Of a stretch of DNA of 64,000 bases, positions 49,969-61,525 are shown one piece after another. The stretch is from Artocarpus heterophyllus (lineage: Eukaryota > Streptophyta > Magnoliopsida > Rosales > Moraceae), in the NCBI GenBank assembly GCA_025403435.1, contig CM046333.1:13231770-13295769 (forward strand). The letters are read 5' to 3'. A program made the translations under genes and the position numbers. Numbering within the stretch: the stretch's first letter is position 1; each line of letters starts with the position of its first letter. The notes below the pieces were generated by a model. It saw nothing but the letters and a program-made list of their open reading frames with translations. It was not told the origin of the DNA and made no database searches.

Positions 49969-49986
49969 GCTCTACCCCCCTTAAAG
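49969..49986 (-). other. polypurine tract of the LOG-carrying element
   Basis: In element sense the sequence is ctttaaggggggtagagc directly before the 3' LTR start TGTGACACC, the expected plus-strand primer position. Confidence 0.8.
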
Positions 49987-50640
49987 AAATTTCGTCCTCG
50001 AAATTTCAATTCTAGCAATACTAGTAAAAATTATGATTCCACTATGATTCCAATTCTGAGTCTAAACCGTTAATGTTGTTTGTCCTCCAAATTTAAGTTA
50101 TCGTATTTCCACTTATTTACTTGCATAATAAATCTTACTCCTAAATCCCTCAATAAGAGTATTTCTGACAAGTTTCAACTTATAACACCATATAATAGTC
50201 TAAGAATCTGATCAGGCATACATATTGACCATATCATGATTCCGGTCCTTCATTGTCCATGGACTGTGATTTACAATCACATTTAAGGAGATTGCCAGAG
50301 AAATTTTATATACTTCATCTTTAGGTTCCTTTTCCTTTTTGAGTAAGGAAAAGTCAAATATATTTGATTTCATACCTCAACTAATAAACTAAAACATAAT
50401 CATAAAACATATATCACAAACACTTATATTCAAAACCATACATTAAACTTATTCATAGAGATATTAAACGGAATCTCAGAGTTGCAAACATACCCGACAT
50501 ATTATTCATTAAACAGCTATCCTCATGACACAAACATTCAACCCAAATAATATACTCATGTTTCATATGGAATATCCCCATAACTGACTCTGGTACTTCC
50601 ACATAATATTAACAGAATATTACACATTACAAACATAATA

Positions 50641-50800
50641 CGGATACGTTTCGAGAGTACAAGGCACTCCGTATACCAGCTATCCATATCATGCATGCTT
50701 AGAGGATACAAAAACATCGATAAACAAAAGATCGGACCTTAAGAAGGATGCGTTTCGAGAGCATCAAGTACTCCGTATCCAGCCATCCCGGCATTAGGCT
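50641..50800 (-). repeat. two spaced copies of a ~45-bp motif in the element
   Basis: Blocks ggatacgtttcgagagtaca (50641) and ggatgcgtttcgagagcatc (50746) each run on into a ctccgtat(a)ccagc(c)atcc end, about 105 bp apart. A diverged pair occurs at 1540-1770. Confidence 0.7.
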
Positions 50801-50923
50801 CAATGAATCTAAAAGATTGAACAACGACGTACCACAAGAAACACAGAATACAAGGTAAACGATTATTCGTAACACACGAAATACGGACACACATGCCTAC
50901 ATGCCAAAGATAAAACAAAAAGA

Positions 50924-51614
50924 TTACAGATGGAGATTCAAATCAATTGGCCGCTCCCGGCTTTCCCTTTCCCATTCAAGCTTGGATGTTGCAGTGTCGG
51001 ATTCTGGATGTATGATTTGCATTTTATCTATCAATTCCTCAGCTGTTGAAGCAGTGACAAAGATTTGTCTCTCCGATTCTGTAGTGATGTTTTCTTCCAC
51101 AGCGTAATCTAGAAATTTCAAAAGACCGTCATAAAAACCCTTTACGTTCAGCAGTCCCAAAGGTTTGGAATAAAAGCCCAACAATTGCCCACAAGCAACT
51201 ATAAATATTTCCTCAAGAGTACCTAGACCACCAGGTAATGCTATAAAAGCATCAGAATTATAGATTATGTCTTTAAAATTTTTTAGGGATACTCCTGACT
51301 CCTTCTCCCTTACCTATGGCTTCCTTACAAAGGTTTCCTTCAACTGGAATATGAGGCCAAATTCTTACATCAGTAGCGTCGCTAGACCTAGCTGCTAGTG
51401 CCATATTTACCATCATTTTTATACTACCACCCCCATAGATTATGTTAATCTTCTTGTGTGCTAGGACTTGCCCTAAGTGATTTGCAGCTTCTAAATAAGC
51501 TTTATCTTTTCCAAGGCTGGAACCACAAAAGACACAGACATTCTTTATTTTCTTCGTGGACTGGGAGGTAGACATATTTGGTTTATAGAAGTGGTTGCTT
51601 AATGTCTGCTCCAC
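50924..51614 (-). pseudogene. LOG-like cytokinin-activating enzyme sequence captured by the retroelement
   Basis: Known role: LOG releases free-base cytokinin from cytokinin riboside 5'-monophosphate in the cytosol. The N-terminal part (from an ATG near 51575) has NVCVFCGSSLGKDKAYLEAA and IIYGGGSIKMM, matching the LOG nucleotide-binding start. The C-terminal part has DAFIALPGGLGTLEE, the PGGxGTxxE motif (about 51208-51245), then KPLGLLNVKGFYDGLL. The two parts are in different frames; the first ends at TAA 51273-51275, so a one-base shift near 51300 separates them. The conserved Arg-Lys pair upstream of the PGG motif appears as Asn-Phe. Plant LOG genes normally have several introns; this copy has none, so it probably came from a spliced transcript. 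The middle portion is much more diverged. Its sense orientation matches the element. A functional product is unlikely unless frameshifting occurs. Confidence 0.85.
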
Positions 51615-52218
51615 TTAGACTTCGGGTTCTACATGAGTTTTTAAAGATGAGAAATATACAAAAAGGGCTAAAGAGATAGACAAGTAGGTAATGAAAAAGT
51701 AATCCAAAGATTTAAACAAAATCTTGTGCGGATAAGAAAGTAAGATAAGGTGATTGATAGTTTACAGAAAATCTGATTCACTTTTTGAAAAAGATTAGAC
51801 TCTAATTGTATAACTTTTGACAATTGAGAACAATTCGACAGAAGACCCTCTTGACACAACTGTAGACTTTTTGACAAATATACACCAAGTCTAGAAATTT
51901 AATATAAACGACAAATACTGTAGAACTTTTGAAATTTGAGACACAAATCTTGAAATATCTGGATAAGCTTTTCAAAATTCAAACATATTACTGTACCGTA
52001 TGTAACGTGTCTGATAAGATAATATATTTTATTATATATATATTTAAGAAAATCATAAATTAAATAAGATATTAACACTTACTGTATCAATCTAATAATC
52101 ACAATTATTTCAAACACAAAAGCAAATATTCTGAGTAAAAGAAAAACACAAACTGTTGAACATCAGCTAAAACTGCTTCAAATAAGTAAAGACTGAATAA
52201 CCTTTATAGAGCGATGAC
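51615..52218. other. AT-rich spacer between the two cargo ORFs
   Basis: No coding similarity. In element sense it is U/A-rich. It could be the 5' leader of the LOG-like unit; no clear promoter was identified. Confidence 0.4.
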
Positions 52219-52740
52219 TTATTCCCCATCCAGTTTTCTTATGGCTTGGCAAACAGGATCTAGAAATACCATATTCCTGAGGCGTTGTCTTTCTGTATAA
52301 AATTTAGGCCAGAGTTTAAAAATAGCTCCTTGAACATATCCACTAGGGTGACCGTGGAGAGGAGGATGGATGCTATCCAAGTTCTCCTTTGAAAGTCCAT
52401 CCCTACAAAACCTTATTTTATCCTCTCTATTCGTAGACATATAACCAGGTGAAGTACATTTACCGTTACAATTTTGTCTTCCACATTTGTTACAAGTGAC
52501 CACGATGGCACGAGCTCTTCTTTTCATTGCACTACGACTAGTACATGTTCCTGGTAAACCGACATCTTGACTAAAGTCACTCGGACGGATTTTCCCCTCT
52601 ATTAACATTCTCACATCACAAGGGATACCAAAACGCATAAGAATCCACAACCGAGTAATTCTAGCCTTGTATTTCTTTCTGAGAATCTTTTGGGAGAGTG
52701 ATGGGAAATACTTTCTCAGGTGTTGGTACTTTGGGTCCAT
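52219..52740 (-). CDS. basic Cys-rich 173-residue ORF, resembles viral nucleic-acid-binding proteins
   Basis: A complete frame from ATG at 52740 to a stop at 52219, in element sense, first of the two cargo units. The N-terminal part (about 1-85) is basic; a central ...GIPCDVRMLIEGKIRPSDF region is followed by an Arg-rich KRRARAI string and then CNKCGRQNCNGKC (Cys spacing C-x2-C-x4-C-x3-C, about residues 82-94). The C-terminal half has no motif I know. This order (hydrophobic block, PSDF-like element, basic cluster, zinc-finger-like Cys cluster) recalls the small nucleic-acid-binding proteins of carlaviruses and relatives (Pfam Carla_C4 type), which bind RNA/DNA and can suppress silencing. That match is by eye only. 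It is not a retroviral gag zinc knuckle (CCHC): no His is in the cluster. Preceded by a CT-rich leader-like region. Confidence 0.6.
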   Translation of the reverse strand: MDPKYQHLRKYFPSLSQKILRKKYKARITRLWILMRFGIPCDVRMLIEGKIRPSDFSQDVGLPGTCTSRSAMKRRARAIVVTCNKCGRQNCNGKCTSPGYMSTNREDKIRFCRDGLSKENLDSIHPPLHGHPSGYVQGAIFKLWPKFYTERQRLRNMVFLDPVCQAIRKLDGE

Positions 52741-54183
52741 GATGAGATGAAAGAAGAGTAAATAGAAAGGAAAAATTAAGATAGTAAATTGCAGAATCCT
52801 AGAATTCCTTCTTCTTTTAGAGGAAAAGAAGAATTTTTAATGAAAAAGAAGAGGATTTGCGATTTAGAGAGAAAATAACAAATTAAGAGAGAAAAAGTGA
52901 ACTCGGAGAAATAAGCTCCTATGCACAGTAAACGTATTTGTAAACATTAATTAAACCACTGTATATGACACGTATAGAGACCACGTGGGAGAGACAGTGT
53001 GAATCAAACTGATTTAGGATTTAAACTAGGCCCAAATGTTCTTAGTTGAAAATGGTCAGGTTGTTTCGGGCCTTAACACATTTAGAACGAGTTAAATAAC
53101 AAATATAAAATTGAAAACCAATTTGTATAAATCTTAAACCCAATTCAAAGTCCACTATAGATAAAGTTAACTATAAACAACAAATCTAATTTAACGACAA
53201 CAAGGATCTTCTTGAATGATCCAGCAACTCAAATAATTTTGTTTTAATCAAAACCTTATTGAACAATACATACACCCATATGTTATTCCTAATACTCAAC
53301 ATCTATCAATGGATTCATCATCATTGCTACCAAGGGTTTAGAATGCGACTAACCTTGAAATCAATACGATTTACGTCTTTCAACGTAGACCATATCAATG
53401 AACAAAGACACTAGATGTTACTACTTAAGAACATCTACAATCCCCACAATTCTACTTATACAATATATAATTTTTTTCATATAACAAAACCTTAGGTAAC
53501 CAAAAGATTCACTGATACACTTAAATACAATGTACGTAACAAAATATTCCAATTTTGAGATTCATGCATTCTAGACTTTACACAGTCTCAACAGACCAAA
53601 AGTCTAACATTTATCTCTCTCAAGATTCAATACCATGATTCCCAACTTATATCATATTCCTCAAATAAATAGAACTTTCAAGAAAAGTTATTGACACTTA
53701 TGTGCTCCATCGAATCCACACATAATCATTACTTAGGTTTGAATCAATTACGAAAAAAAAATTGGCATATCTATGTCAAACTTTAAAATCAATAAATCAA
53801 GCCTTATATTTCTTATTGTTTTTCACGAGACAAAAGGCTCTTAAATCCTCGTATCTATACGAATTTCTTATCGTTTATACGAATTAGATATGCTTATAGA
53901 TCCAAATATTATACGAATCTCTCATAAGCATTCTACTTATAAACTCATTCCATATAATTATCATTCCCTCATAACTATTAATACTTTCCTTCTATATAAT
54001 TATTGTACTCATATAACTATTAATATTTTCATTCTATGGCCTTTCCATGTTACATCCTTCTAAACTGTATAAATCAATGTGAAGGTTCATTTTGATGATG
54101 ACACTGAAAATTCAGCTTCAAAACCATCTCAAAAATATATTTTTTTAAAGTGGTGCTACACTCCCTAGGTTAACCGAACCTAG
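52741..54183. other. non-coding leader region of the element
   Basis: About 1.4 kb between primer site and first ORF. Its first ~0.75 kb is shared with the second element at 60694-61525, so it is a family feature. No gag-like frame is seen. Confidence 0.6.
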
Positions 54184-54195
54184 GCTCTGATACCA
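54184..54195 (-). other. tRNA primer-binding site of the element
   Basis: gctctgatacca on the plus strand is the exact complement-sense of tggtatcagagc, the initiator-tRNA(Met) site of most plant LTR elements, a few bases inside the 5' LTR. Confidence 0.9.
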
Positions 54196-54202
54196 AAAAT
54201 TC

Positions 54203-56176
54203 TGTAACGCCCCTATATGGGGGTTAACAGTTTTTAATGAGATAAAATAAAAATAAATAATAAAAGTAAAACCTTAAAAATAAAATTTGCCCGGGACTTA
54301 AATGAAAACTCCCAACTCAAAAATAAAAATATAAACGACAAATAAACCACAGTTTTAATGTAGCACCTTAAATTTAATAATATAAACTGTTGTCATCATC
54401 ATTTTAACCCTCAACACATTGTAATACAGTCACAGAAAGTAACAATTGATGCTTACATTATCATGAAGAACATTCTCAACAATTGAAGCAGTCCCAATGT
54501 AATATAGTTACATCACTTCCTCAACTATATTTCTCGTAGCCACCTCACACTTAGTGAGTCCTGAAAAGATATAAACATAAGGGAATGAGCAACACTATGC
54601 TCAGTAGAGAAAGCCATTACTCACCTTTAGGTTTTTATCATTACCACATTAAAATCTGCATGGTCAGTAAGTCACATCATATTCCAGATTATGAGGTTTA
54701 TTATGATCACATCTTATGGATACCGTAGTTAATCATTACCAAGTGTCATAATTACACATTTATACAAATATTACCAATCATCATTGTTCCTAGGTATCCA
54801 TGTTAAATTGAGTATCACTCAACTCATCGAAACCCAAATGGGCGCACTTGATCACCCTATAAACATTCCAAGGGTGTTCCGGTGAGGGGACATCAAGCCC
54901 CGAGTCCTCACCAAATCGATTCCTGTACAGTGTGTTCTGGGACTTTCAACCCAAGGAAGCGTCATCGCCTTCCCCCTACTTTACCTTTTAGGGTATTCAT
55001 GCCCAAGGACGTAACCGCCGCCCTCTTCATGTCTCACCATTTCTCTATATTAAATCATTATTAATAGAGTCAGTTTTCCTAACCATGCTTCTCAATTTAT
55101 AACATGTGTCAATTCATTATGTTCCTCGTCGTACAATACAAGACGAGTCCATGTCATAGTTTCATATGTGATACTCATATAATATCAGTTCAACATAGAT
55201 ATATATATATTGCGGCAAAACAATCAATTTTAATTCTATAAAAACCTCACAAAAATGAGTAATAGAATCCCTACCTTTCAAGCTTATCAACAGTCTCTTA
55301 ATCCTGGAATCAATTAACGTTAGCTCCATACTCCCTTGATCCTAAGGCGTGCATAAGGACAATTAAAACTAAAGCACAACATACAACTACATTCATAAAA
55401 TTTATTTTAATTTAATCTTAGAATTTCAAGAAATAACCACTGCCCATAGAGGTATTATAAAGTTTAACAATATAAATTTTCTGTCTAGGGCATATACACT
55501 TAGACTTCATACATATGCTCCAAAATAGCAACAAACATATACTTAGGTTTAAGAACGCAAATTTGAATAATCCTTTAGTATAAAAGAAAATTTATAAATG
55601 AAAGACTAAATTTGTTCATAAGATTCTAACCTCGGATTATGGTTAGTTGGAAGCTTGAAATGGCTTCAAAACAGGTTCCTTTAGTTCGGTATGACTGAAA
55701 TTCTTGCTCAAATGGAGGTGATGGTGGCTGATTTTTATGGCTGCCTTGAAGAAGTTCTCTAAGTATTTTGCTTCAGCAAAGAAATATGAAGAAGAGTGTG
55801 GGAACCGTGGAAGAGAAAGGAAGAAAAGATGAAGTCTTTGAAGAGAAGTGATAGAAACAATTATAGAGGAGACATGTTGAAGCATGTCACGGAGGAAATA
55901 AAGAAAATGAGGGTCAAGAGTAGTTGGAAAAGATATCCTTATGTCTCATCTAAAGACTTTAACACACATAATGCCAATATGACATTTTTGAGATTTATTA
56001 GAAGTTCTAAGGCTTTTTAGTAATCATACTAAATAAATATAGGAGAATTTTAGAAAACTTAAAAATAGATAAAAATAAATATTATAAAATAAATTTAAAT
56101 GAAGCAATTTTTTTTTTATACATTAAAAATTAATTTAATTACCTCAATACCCGTTAGAAGAATAACGGGTGTCACA
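54203..56176 (-). repeat. 5' LTR of the LOG-carrying element
   Basis: 1974 bp, same length as the 3' LTR, starts tgtaacgcccc and ends gggtgtcaca on the plus strand, followed by the target duplication tatat. Confidence 0.93.
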
Positions 56177-56181
56177 TATAT

Positions 56182-58384
56182 TCATACATGACTATACCCC
56201 TAGGTATTCATATCATGGCAAACATACAGGGTCACACTTTATTATACGCATGGGGATACATATACATACATTTTTTTCGATACCTACATTTCACACTGTA
56301 GGTGAGAAGGGTACTTACTTGTGTTTGTGTACCGAAATATCGAGTTCAGTCTCCTTTCTCCTAGGCTCTTAGGATCTTGTTGGCCAATTACAAAACTATT
56401 AGCTAATCCCACTACGTTTCGTTACAAAACGTTCGTTACTTAATTAGTCGAGTTGTATCACCGTATACAACTCTGAAATCATTGATTCACTTATTCTTAT
56501 CTTATCAATACCATTACCCTTTACGAAAAGCGGAATTCTTTCTAATCACTCTTTTTTCCTCCCGGGATCGTTTTAAAATAATTCGGTCTACTTGGGAGAA
56601 AATTGACGATTTTGCCCCTAGCAGGTCAACTAACTTTTCGAGCTTGGTTTCACTTTTTTAATGGAAATAATCACGTATTTATTTCAAAATAACACCCTAA
56701 TGGGTCGGGTCTCTTTGTTTCCTCTCTATAACCCTTTTTTTGTCAATATTTGTAGTTCGGCCCCTTGATTGAAATTTTAACAATTTTGCCCCTCGAGGCT
56801 AAAATTGTCCTTTTTATCCCAAAATTTCCTATTTTTCTCAAGGATCATTTTTTCTCAAAGTACCTTATTCAAAATTCTTTGAGAAATAATGTTTTTGCCC
56901 TTTTTAAAATTTTTACAATTTCGTAAATTTTTTGAAAAATCAAAATCTCACAAACGATTGTGTTTTTTGACGAATCGTCTTCATTGTCCAACAGTTTTAT
57001 CAAGATCTACAACTTTTGTGTTTTAACTTTTCCCAAAATCTCACTGTACAGGGGTGTTTCTGGGCGTTTTTCAAATCTACCGAGAGAAAACCTTTTCTTT
57101 CAATTTAGTCCTTAGGGCGTTTTTATAAAAATCCATTTCAAAATTACAAATCTACCCCTACAAAAACCGTTCCATGCCTTATTCAAATCATCCTCATGCT
57201 TCAAACATCATTTGTACTTAAACTAACCTCAAAATTACAAAAATAAAGCTTTTTGCAAAACTTACTATTTTGCACCATAAACCAAAATTTCACAACTTAA
57301 ACATGCCATACATCACATATACATGAAATTTCATCAAATATATGCTCAAGAACCCACATAGGTTCAAAGTAATAAAAATCAAAATAAAAATTACAAAATT
57401 TCAAAACTTTAAAACTTAAAACTTACCCAAATATCACTCTTTTGATTTCTAGCCTTCAAAGTTCCTTTGAACTTCCTTCAAGGCTTCCTTTTTATTCAAA
57501 AACACCATGGATTAATTTTTTTCCCTTTTACCCATGAAAATCCCTTGAAAACTTGCTAAAAAGTTTGGGATTTTACCTTAAATCTTGTGAAAAATCCTTG
57601 AGCTTTGCTTCTTTAATTTATTTGGGGTTATTTTTGCAAAGTGTGGGGCTGAAAATTTTTTTTAGAGGTCTCAACAATGGGTGCCGAACATGGAGGAAAG
57701 AAAGAAATGAAAAATTTGTGATAACTTTGCCATAAATGCATCCTTATCTCATTTGATGACTCATGGTAATCCATGAGTATCCCCAAGGTGTCATCATGCT
57801 ATTGGGCCACATTTCCAAGCTTGGTGGCCTAATCAAATTTTGTTGGGTGTCCACTTTGTGGGGTCTAAAAATTTGTACAGTGAAATTTTTTGTTATGGAG
57901 TATTTTTCTTATACTGTTGTGGCCACATCAGTGTACTTTCGATCCTTAGACTGTATAAAAATATTTAGCTTACTTTTCATTCACTTTGGAGGACAAATAT
58001 GATATTTTCCATATTTGCGTTTTCATTTAGCAATATTCTCATACCGCTCCGGCCTCCTTTCTATCTCAGGTTGGGGTTTGGACAACCTTTATGTCTTATT
58101 TATATTCTAATCTCCCATTCGTTTATATCATAATTTTACAATTAATCGTGATATAAAATTTATTTTATGGATATTATTTACAAATTCCTGAGTAATTAAA
58201 CTCATAAAATCTATATTCGGCAATATCCAACATTACATCACAATTGCCATAAAATTTGCATTCAATACCGTTTATTCATACTTTATCGTAATTTTTACAA
58301 AAATTTACATTTTTAAGAGAAAATTCATTAATTAAACCTAATTAAATATTAGGTTTGATTAATGAAATTTTCTTGGTCCTTACA
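56182..58384 (-). repeat. right part of the split solo LTR
   Basis: Continues the LTR begun at 47268 and ends ttggtccttaca; cttta follows at 58385-58389 and matches 47263-47267. With no interior between ends, this is a solo LTR left by recombination. In sense orientation it starts TGTAAGGACC and ends GGTTGTGACA, as in Del/Tekay-type elements. Confidence 0.8.
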
Positions 58385-58389
58385 CTTTA

Positions 58390-58708
58390 AGGGCTTCAAA
58401 GATTTAATTCTTTCAAATATTCCCTTAGGCACTCTTTTTGCACCTTAATTTACCTTAGCCTGATTTTCTAAGGTTTAATCTCGTTCAAACCTTTTCAATC
58501 ATTTAATCAAGTACTTATTATATAAACAAAACATGCCATAACATTTTCTTTTCATGCCATGGTTAAAATCATTTTATCAAACACTCTAGAGAATGTTAAT
58601 ATAGGATAAGAATGTTAAGGGGTGTTGATCTAGATGAGATATCCCAATCCTCTTTGATACTGGTCGTTCCTTCTCATCATTCACTATATAAAAAAAAGTG
58701 AAAAATAA
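58390..58708 (-). repeat. continuation of the outer degenerate LTR
   Basis: Sequence after the solo LTR's target duplication, inferred to continue the older LTR that ends at 47267. It is interrupted at 58709 by the next element. No gene seen. Confidence 0.4.
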
Positions 58709-60674
58709 TGTGACACCCGTTATTCTTCTAACGGGTATTGAGGTAATTAAATTAATTTTTAATGTATAAAAAAAAAATTGCTTCATTTAAATTTATTTTA
58801 TAATATTTATTTTTATCTATTTTTAAATTTTCTAAAATTCTCCTATATTTATTTAGTATGATTACTAAAAAGCCTTAGAACTTCTAATAAATCTCAAAAA
58901 TGTCATATTGGCATTATGTGTGTTAAAGTCTTTAGATGAGACATAAGGATATCTTTTCCAACTACTCTTGACCCTCATTTTCTTTATTTCCTCCGTGACA
59001 TGCTTCAACATGTCTCCTCTATAATTGTTTCTATCACTTCTCTTCAAAGATTTCATCTTTTCTTCCTTTCTCTTCCACGGTTCCCACACTCTTCTTCTCA
59101 TTTCTTTGCTGAAGCAAAATACTTAGAGAACTTCTTCAAGGCAGCCATAAAAATCAGCCACCATCACCTCCATTTGAGCAAGAATTTCAGTCATACCGAA
59201 GTAAAGGAACCTGTTTTGAAGCCATTTCAAGCTTCCAACTAACCATAATCCGAGGTTAGAATCTTATGAACAAATTTAGTCTTTCATTTATAAATTTTCT
59301 TTTATACTAAAGGATTATTCAAATTTGCGTTCTTAAACCTAAGTTTATGTTTGTTGCTATTTTGGAGCATATGTATGAAGTCTAAGTGTATATGCCCTAG
59401 ACAGAAAATTTATATTGTTAAACTTTGTAATACCTCTATGGGCAGTGGTTATTTCTTGAAATTCTAAGATTAAATTAAAATAAATTTTATGAATGTAGTT
59501 GTATGTTGTGCTTTAGTTTTAATTGTCCTTATGCACGCCTTAGGATCAAGGGAGTATGGAGCTAACGTTAATTGATTCCAGGATTAAGAGACTGTTGATA
59601 AGCTTAAAAGGTAGGGATTCTATTACTCATCTTTTGTGAGGTTTTTATAGAATTAAAATTGATTGTTTTGCCGCAATATATATATATCTATGTTGAACTG
59701 ATATTATATGTGTATCACATATGAAACTATGACATGGACTCGTCTTGTATTGTACGGCGAGGAACATAATGAATTGACACATGTTATAAATTGAGAAGCA
59801 TGGTTAGGAAAACTAACTCTATTGATAATGATTTAATATAGAGAAATTGTGAGACATGAAGAGGGCGACGGTTACGTCCTTGGGCATGAATACCCTAAAA
59901 GGTAAAGTAGGGGGAAGGCGATGACGCTTCCTTGGGTTGAAAGTCCCAGAACACACTGTACAGGAATCGATTTGGTGAGGACTCGGGGCTTGATGTCCCC
60001 TCACCGGAACACCCTTGGAATGTTTATAGGGTGATCAAGTGCGCCCATTTGGGTTTCGATGAGTTGAGTGATACTCAATTTAACATGGATACCTAGGAAC
60101 AATGATGATTGTTAATATTTGTATAAATGTGTAATTATGACACTTGGTAATGATTAACTACGGTATCCATAAGATGTGATCATAATAAACCTCATAATCT
60201 GGAATATGATGTAACTTACTAACCATGCAGATTTTAATGTGGTAATGATAAAGGTGAGTAATGGCTTTCTCTACTGAGCATAGTGTTGCTCATTCCCTTA
60301 TGTTTATATCTTTTCAGGACTCACTAAGTGTGAGGTGGCTACGAGAAATATAGTTGAGGAAGTGATGTAACTATATTACATTGGGACTGCTTCAATCGTT
60401 GAGAATGTTCTTCATGATAATGTAAGCATCAATTGTTACTTTCTGTGACTGTATTACAATGTGTTGAGGGTTAAAATGATGATGACAACAGTTTATATTA
60501 TTAAATTTAAGGTGCTACATTAAAACTGTGGTTTATTTGTCGTTTATATTTTTATTTTGAGTTGAGAGTTTTCATTTAAGTCCCGGGCAAATTTTATTTT
60601 TAAGGTTTTACTTTTATTATTTATTTTTATTTTATCTCATTAAAAACTGTTAACCCCCACATAGGGGCGTTACA
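58709..60674 (+). repeat. 5' LTR of the second element
   Basis: 1966 bp, starts tgtgacacccgttattc, ends ggggcgttaca. It differs from the 1974-bp LTRs by scattered substitutions and small indels, so it belongs to a separate insertion event. Confidence 0.92.
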
Positions 60675-60681
60675 GAATTTT

Positions 60682-60693
60682 TGGTATCAGAGC
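60682..60693 (+). other. tRNA primer-binding site of the second element
   Basis: tggtatcagagc, canonical initiator-tRNA(Met) site, 7 bases after the LTR end. Confidence 0.9.
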
Positions 60694-61525
60694 CTAGGTT
60701 CGGTTAACCTAGGGAGTGTAGCACCACTTTAAAAAAATATATTTTTGAGATGGTTTTGAAGCTGAATTTTCATTGTCATCATCAAAATGAACCTTCACAT
60801 TGATTTATACAGTCTAGAAGGATGTAACATGGAAAGGCCATAGAATGAAAATATTAATAGTTATATGAGTACAATAATTATATAGAAGGAAAGTATTAAT
60901 AGTTATGAGGGAATGATAATTATATGGAATGAGTTTATAAGTAGAATGCTTATGAGAGATTCGTATAATATTAGGATCTATAAGCATATCTAATTCGTAT
61001 AAACGATGAGAAATTCGTATAGATACGAGGATTTAAGAGCCTTTTGTCTCGTGAAAAACAATAAGAAATATAAGGCTTGATTTATTGATTTTAAAGTTTG
61101 ACATAGATATGCCAAATTTTTCGTAATTGATTCAAACCTAAGTAATGATTATGTGTGGATTCGATGGAGCACATAAGTGTCAATGTCTTTTCTTAAAAGT
61201 TCTATATATTTGAGGAATATGATATAAGTTGAAAATCATGGTATTGAATCTTGAGAGAGATAAATGTTAGACTTTTGGTCTGTTGAGACTGTGTAAAGTC
61301 TAGAATGCATGAATCTCAAAATTGGAATATTTCGTTACGTACATTGTATTTAAGTGTATCAGTGAATCTTTATATATAGATGCAATAGAAAAATGATCAA
61401 TAGGAGTTTCCTTAAGTAAATCATAATACTTAAGGCACTTATAATAATTTTGGATAATTACGATAAAATGTTTAAGTTTTAGATGTTTAGAAGTGAATCT
61501 TTTGGTTACTTAAGGTTTTGTTATA

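Larger units (their letters stand above)
47995..56176 (-). mobile_element. complete non-autonomous LTR retrotransposon with captured genes
   Basis: Full element of 8182 bp with target duplication tatat (47990-47994 and 56177-56181), two 1974-bp LTRs, an initiator-tRNA(Met) primer site at 54184-54195 and a polypurine tract at 49969-49986. Site order puts its sense strand on the minus strand. The 4.2-kb interior has no recognisable gag, protease, reverse transcriptase, RNase H or integrase. In sense order it holds about 1.4 kb of non-coding leader, a 173-codon Cys-rich ORF (52740-52219), about 0.6 kb of AT-rich spacer, and a LOG-like sequence (51614-50924). Mobility must have come from proteins of another element. 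LTRs of equal length and no differences in the stretches I compared indicate a very recent insertion. The tract ctttaaggggggtagagc next to the 3' LTR resembles plant chromovirus-type Ty3 elements, so that group is the probable parent. Confidence 0.9.
58709..61525 (+). mobile_element. 5' portion of a second family member, plus orientation
   Basis: LTR 58709-60674, primer site 60682-60693, then 830 bp matching the leader of the first element in reverse complement. It is interrupted at 61526 by another copy, so its cargo region, if any, lies outside the window. Relative to the first element it has an extra ~121 bp at 61381-61501 bounded by gtgaatctt repeats. Confidence 0.88.

Noticed and set aside
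52219..52740. Reading the Cys cluster as a retrotransposon gag zinc knuckle
   Set aside because: The CCHC pattern is absent (no His in the cluster) and no capsid-like region precedes it.
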